From Chitinophaga polysaccharea (GTDB taxonomy: Bacteria; Bacteroidota; Bacteroidia; Chitinophagales; Chitinophagaceae), in assembly GCF_007829335.1 (NCBI RefSeq), contig NZ_VIWO01000001.1:1550001-1614000 (forward strand): 64,000 nucleotides of DNA. Reading direction: 5' to 3'. Under the pieces are notes generated by a model. It ran no database searches. It was not told the DNA's origin and was given only the letters and a program-made list of their open reading frames with translations. Position numbers and translations under genes: made by a program. Below are positions 35,100 through 44,321 of this stretch, piece by piece (the stretch's first letter is position 1; the number at the start of each line of letters is the position of its first letter).

Positions 35100-36878
35100 T
35101 TATACCGCAGCAGTTTTACGTTCGCCGATCTGTTGCCTCCACATAGCGTAATACAAGCCCTTTTCGGCCACCAGGTCTTCATGCTTACCCGATTCCACAA
35201 TCTGCCCTTTTTCCAGTACATAAATGCGGTCGGCATGCATGATGGTGCTCAAACGGTGTGCAATCATCACGGTGATATGTTGCTTGCTGGCAGTGATCTC
35301 CCTTACAGTAGTGGTAATTTCTTCTTCTGTAATGGAATCCAGCGCGGAGGTAGCTTCGTCGAATACCATCAGCCGCGGATTGCGCAGTAACGCCCGGGCA
35401 ATAGATAAACGCTGTTTCTCTCCACCGGAAATTTTAATACCGCCTTCCCCGATCACTGTTTCCAGGCCCTTGTCGGCCCTTGCCAGCAACGAATAACAGG
35501 AAGCCTTATCCAGCGCTTCCATCACCGCTGCGTCACTGGCGCCGGGATTTACAAATAACAGGTTTTCTTTGATGGTACCGGCAAATAATTGCGTATCCTG
35601 GGTTACAAACCCTACCTGGTGACGCAGGTCTTCCATATCCACCTCATTGGCATCTACGCCATTGTAGTAAATATGTCCTTCGTTAGGTTTGTATAACCCT
35701 ACCAATAGCTTTACCAGCGTGGTTTTACCCGATCCGGAAGGCCCTACAAAAGCAATGGTTTCTCCTACTTTTACGGAGAAATTCACATGATCCAACGCTT
35801 TGGATGCAGCAGTAAGATGTTTAAAACCTACCTGCTTAAAGTGCAGCTCATCAATGCCATTCACCTTGATTGGATTGGCAGGCATTTCTTCTACCGGCGT
35901 ATTTAAAATGCTTTCAAAGTTCAACAACGATACCTGTGCCTCCCGGTAGTTGAGAATGATATTGCCCAACTCCTGTAACGGCCCGAAAATAAAGAAGGAA
36001 TAAAGCTGCAATGTCATCAGCTGACCAATACTTACGGTGTCGCGGTAAATGTAAAACAATAGCAAAAACAAAATGCTCGAACGCATCAGGTTCACAAAAG
36101 TACCCTGCACAAAGCTGATACTGCGAATGCTCCGCACTTTCTTTAATTCCAGCATCAGGATTTTCAGGGTAGTAGAATTTAAACGCCTGATTTCCTGCTG
36201 GGTGAGTCCCAAACTCTTTACCAGCTCTATGTTACGGAGCGACTCAGTAGTGGAACCCGCCAGTGCGGTGGTTTCTTTTACAATGGTTTTCTGGATCACC
36301 TTAATTTTCCTGCTCAATACACTCATCAATACAGTCAGTAAAATACAACCGGTGAGGTACACGAAGGGGAGTGTCCAGTGCACCGCAGTAGCGTATACCA
36401 TCACAAACACAACACCAATCAGCGATACAAAGAGCACGTTTACAAAAGCAGTGATAAACTTTTCGCAGTCTACCCGCACTTTTTGCAAAATAGCCAGTGT
36501 TTCCCCGCTGCGCTGGTCCTCAAACTGTTGGTACGGTAACCGGAGGGAGTGCTTCAACCCGTCGGTATATACCTGTGCGCCAAATTTTTGCACAATCACA
36601 TTCACAAAATAATCCTGGAATGCTTTGGCAATCCTGGATACCATGGCTACGCCGATGGCGGCCGATACCAGGAGTAATACGCCCCATAAATAGTCGTTTT
36701 CAGGCCTGAAAATACTTCCTCCCTTTATGGTCGTCTTAGGATGAGAAGCAAACCTGTCGATAATCCACCCAAAAATCATGGGGTCCATCAGTGAGAAAAG
36801 TTGGTTAATACTGGCTAAAGCCATGGCTAATACGACCAACCATTTATATCTCTTTAAATAATGCAATAATAGTTTCAT
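35100..36878 (-). CDS. ABC transporter (exporter half, TMD-NBD fusion)
   Basis: 592 residues from MKLLLHYLKRYKWLVVLAMA; an upstream in-frame extension lacks a signal and is disregarded. The six-helix exporter domain occupies about 10-315, the ATPase about 340-580. The ATPase has Walker A GPSGSGKTT, Q-loop VTQDTQLF, signature ISGGEKQRLS, Walker B LMVFDEATSALD and H-loop IAHRLS. It is a type IV exporter half-transporter that dimerises; substrates of this group are lipids, drugs or peptides. Divergent from the EF-G2-like gene, with about 150 bp between starts. Confidence 0.95.
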   Translation of the reverse strand: MKLLLHYLKRYKWLVVLAMALASINQLFSLMDPMIFGWIIDRFASHPKTTIKGGSIFRPENDYLWGVLLLVSAAIGVAMVSRIAKAFQDYFVNVIVQKFGAQVYTDGLKHSLRLPYQQFEDQRSGETLAILQKVRVDCEKFITAFVNVLFVSLIGVVFVMVYATAVHWTLPFVYLTGCILLTVLMSVLSRKIKVIQKTIVKETTALAGSTTESLRNIELVKSLGLTQQEIRRLNSTTLKILMLELKKVRSIRSISFVQGTFVNLMRSSILFLLLFYIYRDTVSIGQLMTLQLYSFFIFGPLQELGNIILNYREAQVSLLNFESILNTPVEEMPANPIKVNGIDELHFKQVGFKHLTAASKALDHVNFSVKVGETIAFVGPSGSGKTTLVKLLVGLYKPNEGHIYYNGVDANEVDMEDLRHQVGFVTQDTQLFAGTIKENLLFVNPGASDAAVMEALDKASCYSLLARADKGLETVIGEGGIKISGGEKQRLSIARALLRNPRLMVFDEATSALDSITEEEITTTVREITASKQHITVMIAHRLSTIMHADRIYVLEKGQIVESGKHEDLVAEKGLYYAMWRQQIGERKTAAV

Positions 36879-37028
36879 ATATCCAATTTCCTGAGCTGCA
36901 AAGGTACTGCATGTTGTCACATATGTGTGGAAAGTTGTGTGCGTTTTTGGTCAAAAAATGTTAACTTAATAGTAAGTTCTTTTCTACAGGCATTGGCGAT
37001 TATTTTTTACCTGAATAAATCTCCACAT

Positions 37029-39155
37029 ATGAAAGCGTATGATGAAAAACATATCAAAAACATCGTACTTCTCGGTGCACCCAAAAGCGGCAAAACAACC
37101 CTCGCTGAAACTATGTTATTCGAAGCCGGCATCATCAGTAAACGCGGTAGTATTGAAGAAAATAATACTATCTCCGACTACCACGATATAGAGCACGAAC
37201 GAGGTAACTCCGTATATGCCACCCTGCTGCACACGGAATGGAAAGATTATAAGATAAACATCATTGATACCCCCGGCCTGGAAGACTTCATCGGAGAAGT
37301 GATTGCCGCCATCCGGGTATCCGACACCGCAGTGCTGCTGCTCAATGCCCAATATGGCATGGAAGTAGGTACCGAAATAGTTTGGGACTATGTAGATAAG
37401 TACCGAAAACCCACGATTATCGCCGTCAACCAGCTCGACGCTGAACTGGCCAATTTTAATAAAGCCGTAGAAGACGCTGTTCAGGCATTTGGATCATCCG
37501 TTACCGTTATGCAATACCCGGTAAATCAAGGCCCTGGCTTCAACGCCATTATCGATCTCCTGAAAATGACCATGTATCGCTTTCCCGAAAATGGAGGTAA
37601 ACCCGAAAAGCTTCCCATCCCCGACAGCGAAAAAGAACGCGCCGAAAAAATGCACAACGAACTGGTGGAAAAAGCAGCGGAAAACGATGATACCCTCATG
37701 GAACAATATTTTGAGAAAGGCAACCTGGATGAAGATGAACTCCGCAAAGGCCTCAAAATAGGCATGCTCCGCCACCAGGTGTTTCCCCTGTTTTGTCTGT
37801 CAGCAAAGAAAAACATGGGCAGTGGCCGCTTGATGGGCTTCATCGATAATGTAGCCCCCTCCGCCATGGAAATGCCCGATGAGGTGACCACCGACGGCAA
37901 AGCCGTTCCCTGCGATCCCGCCCGTCCTACCGCTTTATTCGTATTCAAAACACTACAGGAGCCTCACATTGGGAGGCTCACTTATTTTAAGGTAATGTCG
38001 GGAGAAGTAAGAGGCGGTATGGAACTGATCAACGAACAGGGCAACACCACTGAGCGTATCAGCCAGCTCTTTATTGCCGACGGTAAAAACCGCAACAACG
38101 TTGAGCGGCTACAGGCAGGCGATATTGGTTGCACCCTTAAAATGAAAAATACCCTGACCAATCATACCCTGGCGGAAAAGAGTTTCGGTGGACAAATAGC
38201 TCCCATCGACTTCCCCGCGCCTAAAGTACGGGTGGCCATCGAGGCAAAGAATAAAGCCGATGATGAAAAACTCAGCGAAGTGCTGGCAGAAATTCACATG
38301 GAAGATCCTACCCTGGTAGTGGAATTCAACCGGGAACTGAAACAGGTGATCCTTCACGGTCAGGGCGAACTACACCTGCTCGTTACCAAATGGCGGCTGG
38401 AAAACATCTATAAAATGCCGGTAGTTTTCCACGCAGCGAAGATCCCGTATCGCGAAACCATCCAGAAACCTGCACAGGCTTCCTATCGCCATAAAAAACA
38501 ATCCGGTGGCGCCGGCCAATTCGGGGAAGTATTCCTTAAAATTGAACCCTGGTTCGAAGGAATGCCTCCCTATAAAGAGCACTCAGTGCGGGATACGGAA
38601 GAAATTGCCCTTTCCTGGGGAGGAAAACTGGTATTCAACAACTGTATCGTAGGAGGCGCCATAGATAGCCGCTTCCTGCCCTCCATCCTGAAAGGCGTCA
38701 TGGAAAAAATGCAGGAAGGCCCGCTAACAGGCTCCTACGTACGCGATATACGGGTAAGCGTATACGACGGTAAAATGCACCCGGTAGATAGCAACGATAT
38801 TTCCTTCAAAATAGCCGGCATGATGGCTTTCCGCGAAGCCTTCCACCATGCTGCCCCCCAACTGCTGGAACCGGTATTTGAACTCGAAGCTACTGCTCCG
38901 GATGTAATGATGGGCGATATTATGAGCGAACTGCAAAGCCATCGCAGCATCATAACAGGCATGGATACACTGAATGGATACCAGGTCATTAAAGCCCGTA
39001 CGCCGCAGGCCGAAATCGATAAGCTGTTTGCCGCCCTGCGCAATGTTACACAAGGCAAGGCAAAGCTCCGGTCGCACTTCGCAGAATATGCCCCCGTGCC
39101 GGCTGAACTACAGAAAAAACTGAGCGAAAACTATAAGGAAGAACTGAATATCTAG
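37029..39155 (+). CDS. fusA2: EF-G2-like elongation factor G paralog
   Basis: 708 residues from MKAYDEKHIKNIVLLGAPKS. All EF-G domains are present: G domain about 8-280, domain II about 290-400, III-V about 405-700. The G motifs are altered: P-loop GAPKSGKTT (G16-T24) and DTPG (80-83) are kept. G4, however, is NQLD (134-137) where canonical EF-G has NKMD, and the switch I/RGITI segment is replaced by ERGNSVYATLLHTEW. The opening and these changes match the second EF-G of Bacteroides (EF-G2), reported to translocate with little or no GTPase activity and to be needed during starvation. Here the function is inferred from that similarity. It converges with the YifB gene 3 bp away. Confidence 0.85.
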   Translation: MKAYDEKHIKNIVLLGAPKSGKTTLAETMLFEAGIISKRGSIEENNTISDYHDIEHERGNSVYATLLHTEWKDYKINIIDTPGLEDFIGEVIAAIRVSDTAVLLLNAQYGMEVGTEIVWDYVDKYRKPTIIAVNQLDAELANFNKAVEDAVQAFGSSVTVMQYPVNQGPGFNAIIDLLKMTMYRFPENGGKPEKLPIPDSEKERAEKMHNELVEKAAENDDTLMEQYFEKGNLDEDELRKGLKIGMLRHQVFPLFCLSAKKNMGSGRLMGFIDNVAPSAMEMPDEVTTDGKAVPCDPARPTALFVFKTLQEPHIGRLTYFKVMSGEVRGGMELINEQGNTTERISQLFIADGKNRNNVERLQAGDIGCTLKMKNTLTNHTLAEKSFGGQIAPIDFPAPKVRVAIEAKNKADDEKLSEVLAEIHMEDPTLVVEFNRELKQVILHGQGELHLLVTKWRLENIYKMPVVFHAAKIPYRETIQKPAQASYRHKKQSGGAGQFGEVFLKIEPWFEGMPPYKEHSVRDTEEIALSWGGKLVFNNCIVGGAIDSRFLPSILKGVMEKMQEGPLTGSYVRDIRVSVYDGKMHPVDSNDISFKIAGMMAFREAFHHAAPQLLEPVFELEATAPDVMMGDIMSELQSHRSIITGMDTLNGYQVIKARTPQAEIDKLFAALRNVTQGKAKLRSHFAEYAPVPAELQKKLSENYKEELNI

Positions 39156-39158
39156 CTC

Positions 39159-40697
39159 TTAGTTACCCCATCCTTCCCGGTCAAGGCTCCTGAACTGTAT
39201 GGCTTCCGCCATATGTGCCGACGTTACACTGTTGCTGCCTTCCAGGTCTGCAATTGTTCTGCTCACTTTCAGTATCCGGTCGTAAGCCCGTGCCGACAAC
39301 TTCAGCTGCTGCATAGCCCGCCCCAACTGCTCCCGGCATTGCTCGCTGATCACACATACCTCCGACAGCAGTGAACTATGCATCTGGGCATTGCAATACA
39401 CGCCTTCATAAGCGGCAAATCGCGCTGCCTGGATAGCCCTTGCGGCAATTACACGGTCACGGATATACGTACTTTTCTCTGCCCGGTGTGTGGAGCTCAG
39501 GTCGGCAAATTTTACCGGCGTTACTTCTACGTGTAAGTCTATACGATCCAGCAAAGGACCCGATACCTTATTCAGGTAGTCCTGTACCTGCCCCGATGCG
39601 CAACTGCACTCTTTTTCAGGATGATTGAAATAACCGCAGGGGCACGGATTCATAGAAGCAATCAGTATAAAACTGGCGGGAAAATCAATGGCGGTGCGTG
39701 CCCGGGAAATGGTCACCCTTCTTTCTTCCACGGGTTGCCGCATCACTTCCAGCACTTTGCGCTTAAATTCCGGTAGTTCATCCAGGAATAATACGCCGTT
39801 ATGCGCCAGCGAAATTTCTCCGGGCTGGGGAATGCTGCCACCGCCTACCAGCGCGGCATCGCTGATGGTATGATGCGGCGACCGGAACGGGCGATGAATA
39901 ATAAGCCCGGTATGAGCCGGCAATTTTCCCGCTACTGAATGGATCTTAGTGGTTTCGAGTGCTTCCTGCAGGGTGAGTGGCGGGAGGATAGTAGGCAATC
40001 GTTTGGCCAGCATGGTTTTACCGGCGCCGGGAGGACCTATCAATATAGCATTATGCCCGCCGGCAGCGGCTATTTCCAATGCCCGCTTAATAGATTGCTG
40101 CCCTTTTACATCGCTGAAATCTACGTCGAAAATATCCTGGCTCCGGTAAAAATCATCCTGCTCAGGTAATACCGGCGCCAGGCTTCCCGGCGTGGTGAGA
40201 AGCTGTATGGCTTCTGCAATGTGCGAAACGCCATATATCTGTAGCCCGCGTACCATGGCGGCTTCCCGGGCATTCTGCCGGGGAAGTATGCAGCCCTGAA
40301 AACCATCCTGCTGCGCCTGTATCGCCATCGGCAACGCGCCTTTGATAGGCTGGATGGTGCCGTCGAGCGATAACTCGCCCATCATCAGGAACCGATCCAG
40401 CTGTTCGGCAGGCAGCTGCCCCGAAGCAGCCATAATGCCGGCGGCAATAGGTAAATCGTAGGCGGCGCCGGCCTTGCGGATGTCTGCCGGCGCCATATTC
40501 ACCACCGTGCGGGTACGGGGCATGCGCAGCCCCATACACTGAATGGTCGACTCAATACGCTGCTCACTCTCTTTAACGGCATTATCCGGTAGCCCAACGA
40601 TAAATAATTTATTTCCCTGTGAAGATACATTTACCTCTATGGTAATGGTGATGGCATTCACTCCCTGAATGGCGCTGCCAAAGGTTTTAACAATCAT
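39159..40697 (-). CDS. yifB: YifB/ComM family Mg-chelatase-like AAA+ ATPase
   Basis: 512 residues, the usual length. The N-terminal ChlI-like/Lon-protease-like fold starts FGSAIQGVNAITITIEVNVS. Walker A GPPGAGKTMLAKRLP is at about 215-229. The sensor region LFLDELPEFKRKVLEVMRQP and ASMNPCPCGYF are diagnostic of YifB/ComM, and the C-terminal helical domain has LSARAYDRILKVSRTIADL. In transformable bacteria ComM is a branch-migration helicase in DNA uptake; in others the role is unclear. A 3-bp gap separates it from the EF-G2-like stop on the other strand. Confidence 0.95.
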   Translation of the reverse strand: MIVKTFGSAIQGVNAITITIEVNVSSQGNKLFIVGLPDNAVKESEQRIESTIQCMGLRMPRTRTVVNMAPADIRKAGAAYDLPIAAGIMAASGQLPAEQLDRFLMMGELSLDGTIQPIKGALPMAIQAQQDGFQGCILPRQNAREAAMVRGLQIYGVSHIAEAIQLLTTPGSLAPVLPEQDDFYRSQDIFDVDFSDVKGQQSIKRALEIAAAGGHNAILIGPPGAGKTMLAKRLPTILPPLTLQEALETTKIHSVAGKLPAHTGLIIHRPFRSPHHTISDAALVGGGSIPQPGEISLAHNGVLFLDELPEFKRKVLEVMRQPVEERRVTISRARTAIDFPASFILIASMNPCPCGYFNHPEKECSCASGQVQDYLNKVSGPLLDRIDLHVEVTPVKFADLSSTHRAEKSTYIRDRVIAARAIQAARFAAYEGVYCNAQMHSSLLSEVCVISEQCREQLGRAMQQLKLSARAYDRILKVSRTIADLEGSNSVTSAHMAEAIQFRSLDREGWGN

Positions 40698-40752
40698 ATG
40701 GATATTGGGTTAACAATGATCGCGAATATACAACTTTGGCAGCAACGGTAGC

Positions 40753-42081
40753 TTAACGGATTTGCGACAGCAGCTCCAGTACTTTCTCTCTCTTCAGAAT
40801 CAGGTAGCCGATCTTCTCTTTGGCAATACCATCTTTCAGCTGGTAAGTAAAATGCAGGTCATCATCAATAACGGTAGATTCAAAATACTTAAACTGGATA
40901 CGCTGCTCCGATTGCAGATCTTCTGCTATTTCGTACAAATGGGTGGATAAAATAAAAAGACAGTTCGTGCTCTGTAATAATCCCCGGATAACGGCCAGGG
41001 AGCAGTTCCGGGCATCTTCTACGTTGGTGCCTTTAAACATCTCATCAATTAATACCAGCCAGTTCTTTCCATTGCTGATTTGTAGAATGGTATTTTTGAT
41101 GCGCTGTACTTCGCTGTAGAAATAGCTCTCGCCCTTGAAAATATTATCTTGTACCTGTATGTTGCTGAAGATGCCGTGGAAGAAGCTGAGCTCCATTTGC
41201 TGCGCCGGAACGCCCATTCCAATATGCGCCAGGAAAACGGCTACTCCTACCGCCTTGATAAACGTGGTTTTACCAGCCATATTGGCGCCCGTCAGGAACA
41301 TAAAATGCGAGGCTTCATCCAGCTGCACATCATAGGCTACCGGCTCCTGTAAAATAATATGATAAAGCTGTGTGGCTTTGACCACCGGGCGGCTGCTGGC
41401 AGAAAAACGGGGAAACTCCAGTTTATAATGCCGGATAGCCTTGGCCATGGCGTAAAAAGCATCGAGTTGCTGGTAGAGGGTCACCAGCTCCAGGATCACT
41501 TTTTTATGCCGCTTCCGGATATAGTTATCATAACGGAGTATACCAATAAAATTCAGGGTACCTTCTTCATCTGCTTTCAGGATCTCGTAAAAATCTTTTT
41601 TGCTCAATAGATGCTGCGCCCGGTCCAGTAAGGTTTTTAAGATTTTAGGGGTATCATCGGCATTGAATACATTGATGAAGGAACGGAATCCTTTCAGCAG
41701 GTTCACCAGTTGGGTAAATGAAAATTTAATAAAGCCAAAGTCAGGTGCATACAGCGTTTTGTTGATCACCGCCTGTATATACAATGCCAATCCTTCGGTA
41801 TTGGAAATAGGTTCAATCTGTGCTTCCATGTAGTTTTCCACCACTACTACGGTACCATTGGAGATAATGGAAGGCCAGCTATTTTCTTTTTCCAGGATGT
41901 ATTGCAGCGCTCTTTGCCTGTTTTCAATCGACTGGATGTCTTGCAGCGGGTTGCTGAACAGTTGCCGCATGTACTCACGGCCACCGGAAGTAGTGGTAAA
42001 ATCGAGCCGGTGGAATAGGGAAAATTCTTCGTCGCGATTAAAAATAGACAGGTCGTAATAGGATGTTTTGTCCAGTTGCAT
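40753..42081 (-). CDS. MutS-related ATPase
   Basis: 442 residues, about half the length of MutS. The lever-like helical part (about 1-240) is MutS III-like. The ATPase carries LTGANMAGKTTFIKAVG (Walker A about 265-275), FHGIFSNIQVQDNIFKGESY and LIDEMFKGTNVEDA (Walker B), with LSTHLYEIAE. The mismatch-reading domain I and connector are absent, so it is not a mismatch sensor of MutS1 type. It resembles MutS-like proteins common in Bacteroidota whose role, perhaps in recombination or structure-specific DNA binding, is unsettled. It has no Smr nuclease domain. Confidence 0.88.
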   Translation of the reverse strand: MQLDKTSYYDLSIFNRDEEFSLFHRLDFTTTSGGREYMRQLFSNPLQDIQSIENRQRALQYILEKENSWPSIISNGTVVVVENYMEAQIEPISNTEGLALYIQAVINKTLYAPDFGFIKFSFTQLVNLLKGFRSFINVFNADDTPKILKTLLDRAQHLLSKKDFYEILKADEEGTLNFIGILRYDNYIRKRHKKVILELVTLYQQLDAFYAMAKAIRHYKLEFPRFSASSRPVVKATQLYHIILQEPVAYDVQLDEASHFMFLTGANMAGKTTFIKAVGVAVFLAHIGMGVPAQQMELSFFHGIFSNIQVQDNIFKGESYFYSEVQRIKNTILQISNGKNWLVLIDEMFKGTNVEDARNCSLAVIRGLLQSTNCLFILSTHLYEIAEDLQSEQRIQFKYFESTVIDDDLHFTYQLKDGIAKEKIGYLILKREKVLELLSQIR

Positions 42082-42144
42082 GCAGCATCGTTTTAGTGAA
42101 TATACGGTGGAAGATGCAAGGATAGAAAAATTCCATAAGAAAGA

Positions 42145-42238
42145 AAAGCGGAAAGCAAAAAGTCATTGCAGTGGATAATCGATGGGGTTTTATACCCGTT
42201 TACATCATTCGCTACAATGGCTTTTTGCTTTCCGCTTT
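42145..42238. repeat. Long imperfect inverted repeat (24-bp arms)
   Basis: Left arm 42145-42168 and right arm 42215-42238 match at 23 of 24 positions (shared AAAGCGGAAAGCAAAAAG). Weaker pairing continues about ten bases further in. The ~95-bp element lies between two same-strand genes and could fold as a hairpin in RNA. It may be a dispersed intergenic repeat of this genome or a terminator/processing element. Confidence 0.6.
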
Positions 42239-42254
42239 ATGCCTTCTGCTTTTA

Positions 42255-43598
42255 TCAGCGGCTGAACGCCAACCGTTGACCCAGTATATTTTCGTTGAAA
42301 ACACCGTTGGTATAAGCCAGGTGACCATTTACAAAGGTATGGGTGATCGCAGCGGGGAAGGTATGTCCTTCAAACGGGCTCCAGGCGCATTTGTAGAATA
42401 TATTCTCTTTATTCACGCTGGTTTGGGCCTGCAGATCTACGATAACGCAGTCAGCAAAATAGCCTTCTCTCAAAAATCCTCTTTCTTTTACCTGGAAACA
42501 GATGGCAGGTGCATGGCTCATTTTCTCCACCACTTTTTCTATGCTGATATCTCCCTGCCGGGCATGTTCAAGCATAAGCAGCAGGCTGTGTTGTACCAAT
42601 GGTACGCCAGATGGAGCCTGCAGGTAAGGCTGTTGCTTTTCTTCCCAGGTATGCGGGGCATGGTCGGTGGCAATAATATCCAGCCGGTCGTCCAGGAGTG
42701 CCTGCCAGAGCGCGGTTTTATTTTCCGGTGCTTTAATAGCGGGATTGCATTTGATCAGGTTGCCGTATTCGGCGTAATCATCTGCGGTGAAATGGAGGTG
42801 ATGTACGCATACTTCTGCGGTAATCCTCTTTTCAGCCAGGGGCAGCATGTTACCGAATAATTGCAGTTCCCGGGCAGTGGAGATATGCAGGATATGCAGG
42901 CGGGCATCGTGTTTCTGTGCAAACTGGATGGCTACCAGCGATGACTCGAAGCAGGCTTCCACATTACGGATCAGCGGGTGGTCGGCAGCGGTGAGCTGGT
43001 CGCCTTTTTCCCGCTGGAAAGCTTCCATATTGGCACGGATGATTTTTTCATCTTCGCAGTGGGTCGCAATCAGTAGTTCGCTGTTGGAAAAAACGGTTTC
43101 CAGTGTAAGGTAGTTGTCCACCAGCATATTGCCGGTAGAGGATCCCATGAATATTTTGACCCCGCAAACGCTCTCTTTTTTGGCGTTTGTTTTCAGGATT
43201 TCTTCTACATTATCATTGGCAGCTCCCATAAAAAAGGAGTAGTTAGCCAGTGAATGTTGTTGGGCAATGGTGTATTTATCTTCCAGCAGTTCCTGTGTAA
43301 GGGCGGCTGGCTTGGTATTGGGCATCTCCATGAAGCTGGTGGTGCCACCGGCTACGGCGGCGCGGGCTTCGGTATAAATGGTGGCTTTTTGTGTTAAGCC
43401 GGGCTCCCGGAAGTGTACCTGGTCGTCTATAACGCCCGGCAACAGGTGTTTTCCTTCTCCGTTAATTTCTGTGTATTGGCCGCTAATGGTGATGTTGGGC
43501 GCAATTTTTTCAATGCGGCTGTTCTTGATCCATACATCTTGTACCGTGGTGCGTCCTTCGTTAACCACGGCGATATTCCTGATGAGGTAGTTTTGCAT
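42255..43598 (-). CDS. pyrC: Dihydroorotase
   Basis: 447 residues. The metal-binding HFREPG (about 60-65) is the dihydroorotase mark. Other sites are GGTTSFMEMPNTKP, the lysine to be carboxylated in GVKIFMGSSTGNML, THCEDEK, HILHIST and ATDHAPHTWEEK (the Asp near 305-310). It closes N-carbamoyl-aspartate to dihydroorotate in pyrimidine synthesis. This is the class I (multidomain-type) sequence style. No other pyr genes are adjacent. The 657-bp region upstream is the PorT gene; the long inverted repeat lies downstream. Confidence 0.93.
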   Translation of the reverse strand: MQNYLIRNIAVVNEGRTTVQDVWIKNSRIEKIAPNITISGQYTEINGEGKHLLPGVIDDQVHFREPGLTQKATIYTEARAAVAGGTTSFMEMPNTKPAALTQELLEDKYTIAQQHSLANYSFFMGAANDNVEEILKTNAKKESVCGVKIFMGSSTGNMLVDNYLTLETVFSNSELLIATHCEDEKIIRANMEAFQREKGDQLTAADHPLIRNVEACFESSLVAIQFAQKHDARLHILHISTARELQLFGNMLPLAEKRITAEVCVHHLHFTADDYAEYGNLIKCNPAIKAPENKTALWQALLDDRLDIIATDHAPHTWEEKQQPYLQAPSGVPLVQHSLLLMLEHARQGDISIEKVVEKMSHAPAICFQVKERGFLREGYFADCVIVDLQAQTSVNKENIFYKCAWSPFEGHTFPAAITHTFVNGHLAYTNGVFNENILGQRLAFSR

Positions 43599-43616
43599 GC
43601 CGCAAAGGTAGAAAAA

Positions 43617-44321
43617 TTATCCTTCAAGATGTATGGAAAACACGATCATGCGGGATTGCAGCCTGTCTATTACGTTGGAGTAGCGCAGGTTAGGGTCTTT
43701 CACATGTACGTTGCCAAAACCATTGCTGATTTTAAATTCAGGTGCAAAGATGAAGCTTTCGAAGTAAAACTCAAACCCGGCACCTACCTCATAGCCATAG
43801 TCGCTTTTTTTCACTTTTACCAGGTCTTCCGCCCGGCGTAAGCGGGCATTGGAGGCCAGGTCGTAATCGTATTTAAGGCCGGCAATGGTATATACACGCA
43901 TATTGCCGATACGGTCGGATTTAAACTTAATTTGTAAGGGAAAGCTCAGCAGGATGGATTCTATCTTCTTTTCAGTGTCCTGCGACTTGGGATAGGTTTC
44001 ACGGTAGTACAGGTTTTTGGAGGCAAAGATCAGCTGCGGGTTAAAGCGCAGGTCAAAATGCTCACTGAGCCTGGCATTTGCCAGCAATCCCAGGTTGAAT
44101 CCCATTGTTTTCATGGGTTCGGCCACCATAATAGAGTCGGTGGCTAAAAAAGCAGGAGAGTGCTCCAGCTTGTAAGCCGACTGGTTGGCGGCCAGCGTAA
44201 TGCCAAAGTAATAGGGTTTTGCATCGTGTTCCAACATATTCAGATTGGTTTGCTGCGCTTTCGCGGGCAGCATCCCGATCAATAAGATGAATATCAGCGC
44301 GTAGCGCAGTAGATAGAACAT
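43617..44321 (-). CDS. porT: PorT-type outer-membrane protein (type IX secretion)
   Basis: 234 residues starting MFYLLRYALIFILLIGMLPA, a signal peptide ending PAKAQ. The earlier in-frame Met gives a non-signal extension. The rest is a beta-barrel: KPYYFGITLAANQSAYKLEH, GFNLGLLANARLSEHFDLRF, LLSFPLQIKFKSDRIGNM, DYGYEVGAGFEFYFES and a final MIVFSIHLEG. Size, pattern and location directly after ubiE match PorT/SprT, an outer-membrane component needed for type IX secretion. The start overlaps the ubiE stop by 28 bp, indicating coupling. A DUF1501 protein with a T9SS tail is encoded at 30241. Confidence 0.88.
   Translation of the reverse strand: MFYLLRYALIFILLIGMLPAKAQQTNLNMLEHDAKPYYFGITLAANQSAYKLEHSPAFLATDSIMVAEPMKTMGFNLGLLANARLSEHFDLRFNPQLIFASKNLYYRETYPKSQDTEKKIESILLSFPLQIKFKSDRIGNMRVYTIAGLKYDYDLASNARLRRAEDLVKVKKSDYGYEVGAGFEFYFESFIFAPEFKISNGFGNVHVKDPNLRYSNVIDRLQSRMIVFSIHLEG

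Noticed and set aside
42171..42860. Plus-strand frame opposite dihydroorotase
   Set aside because: Overlaps the conserved pyrC motifs; no independent support.
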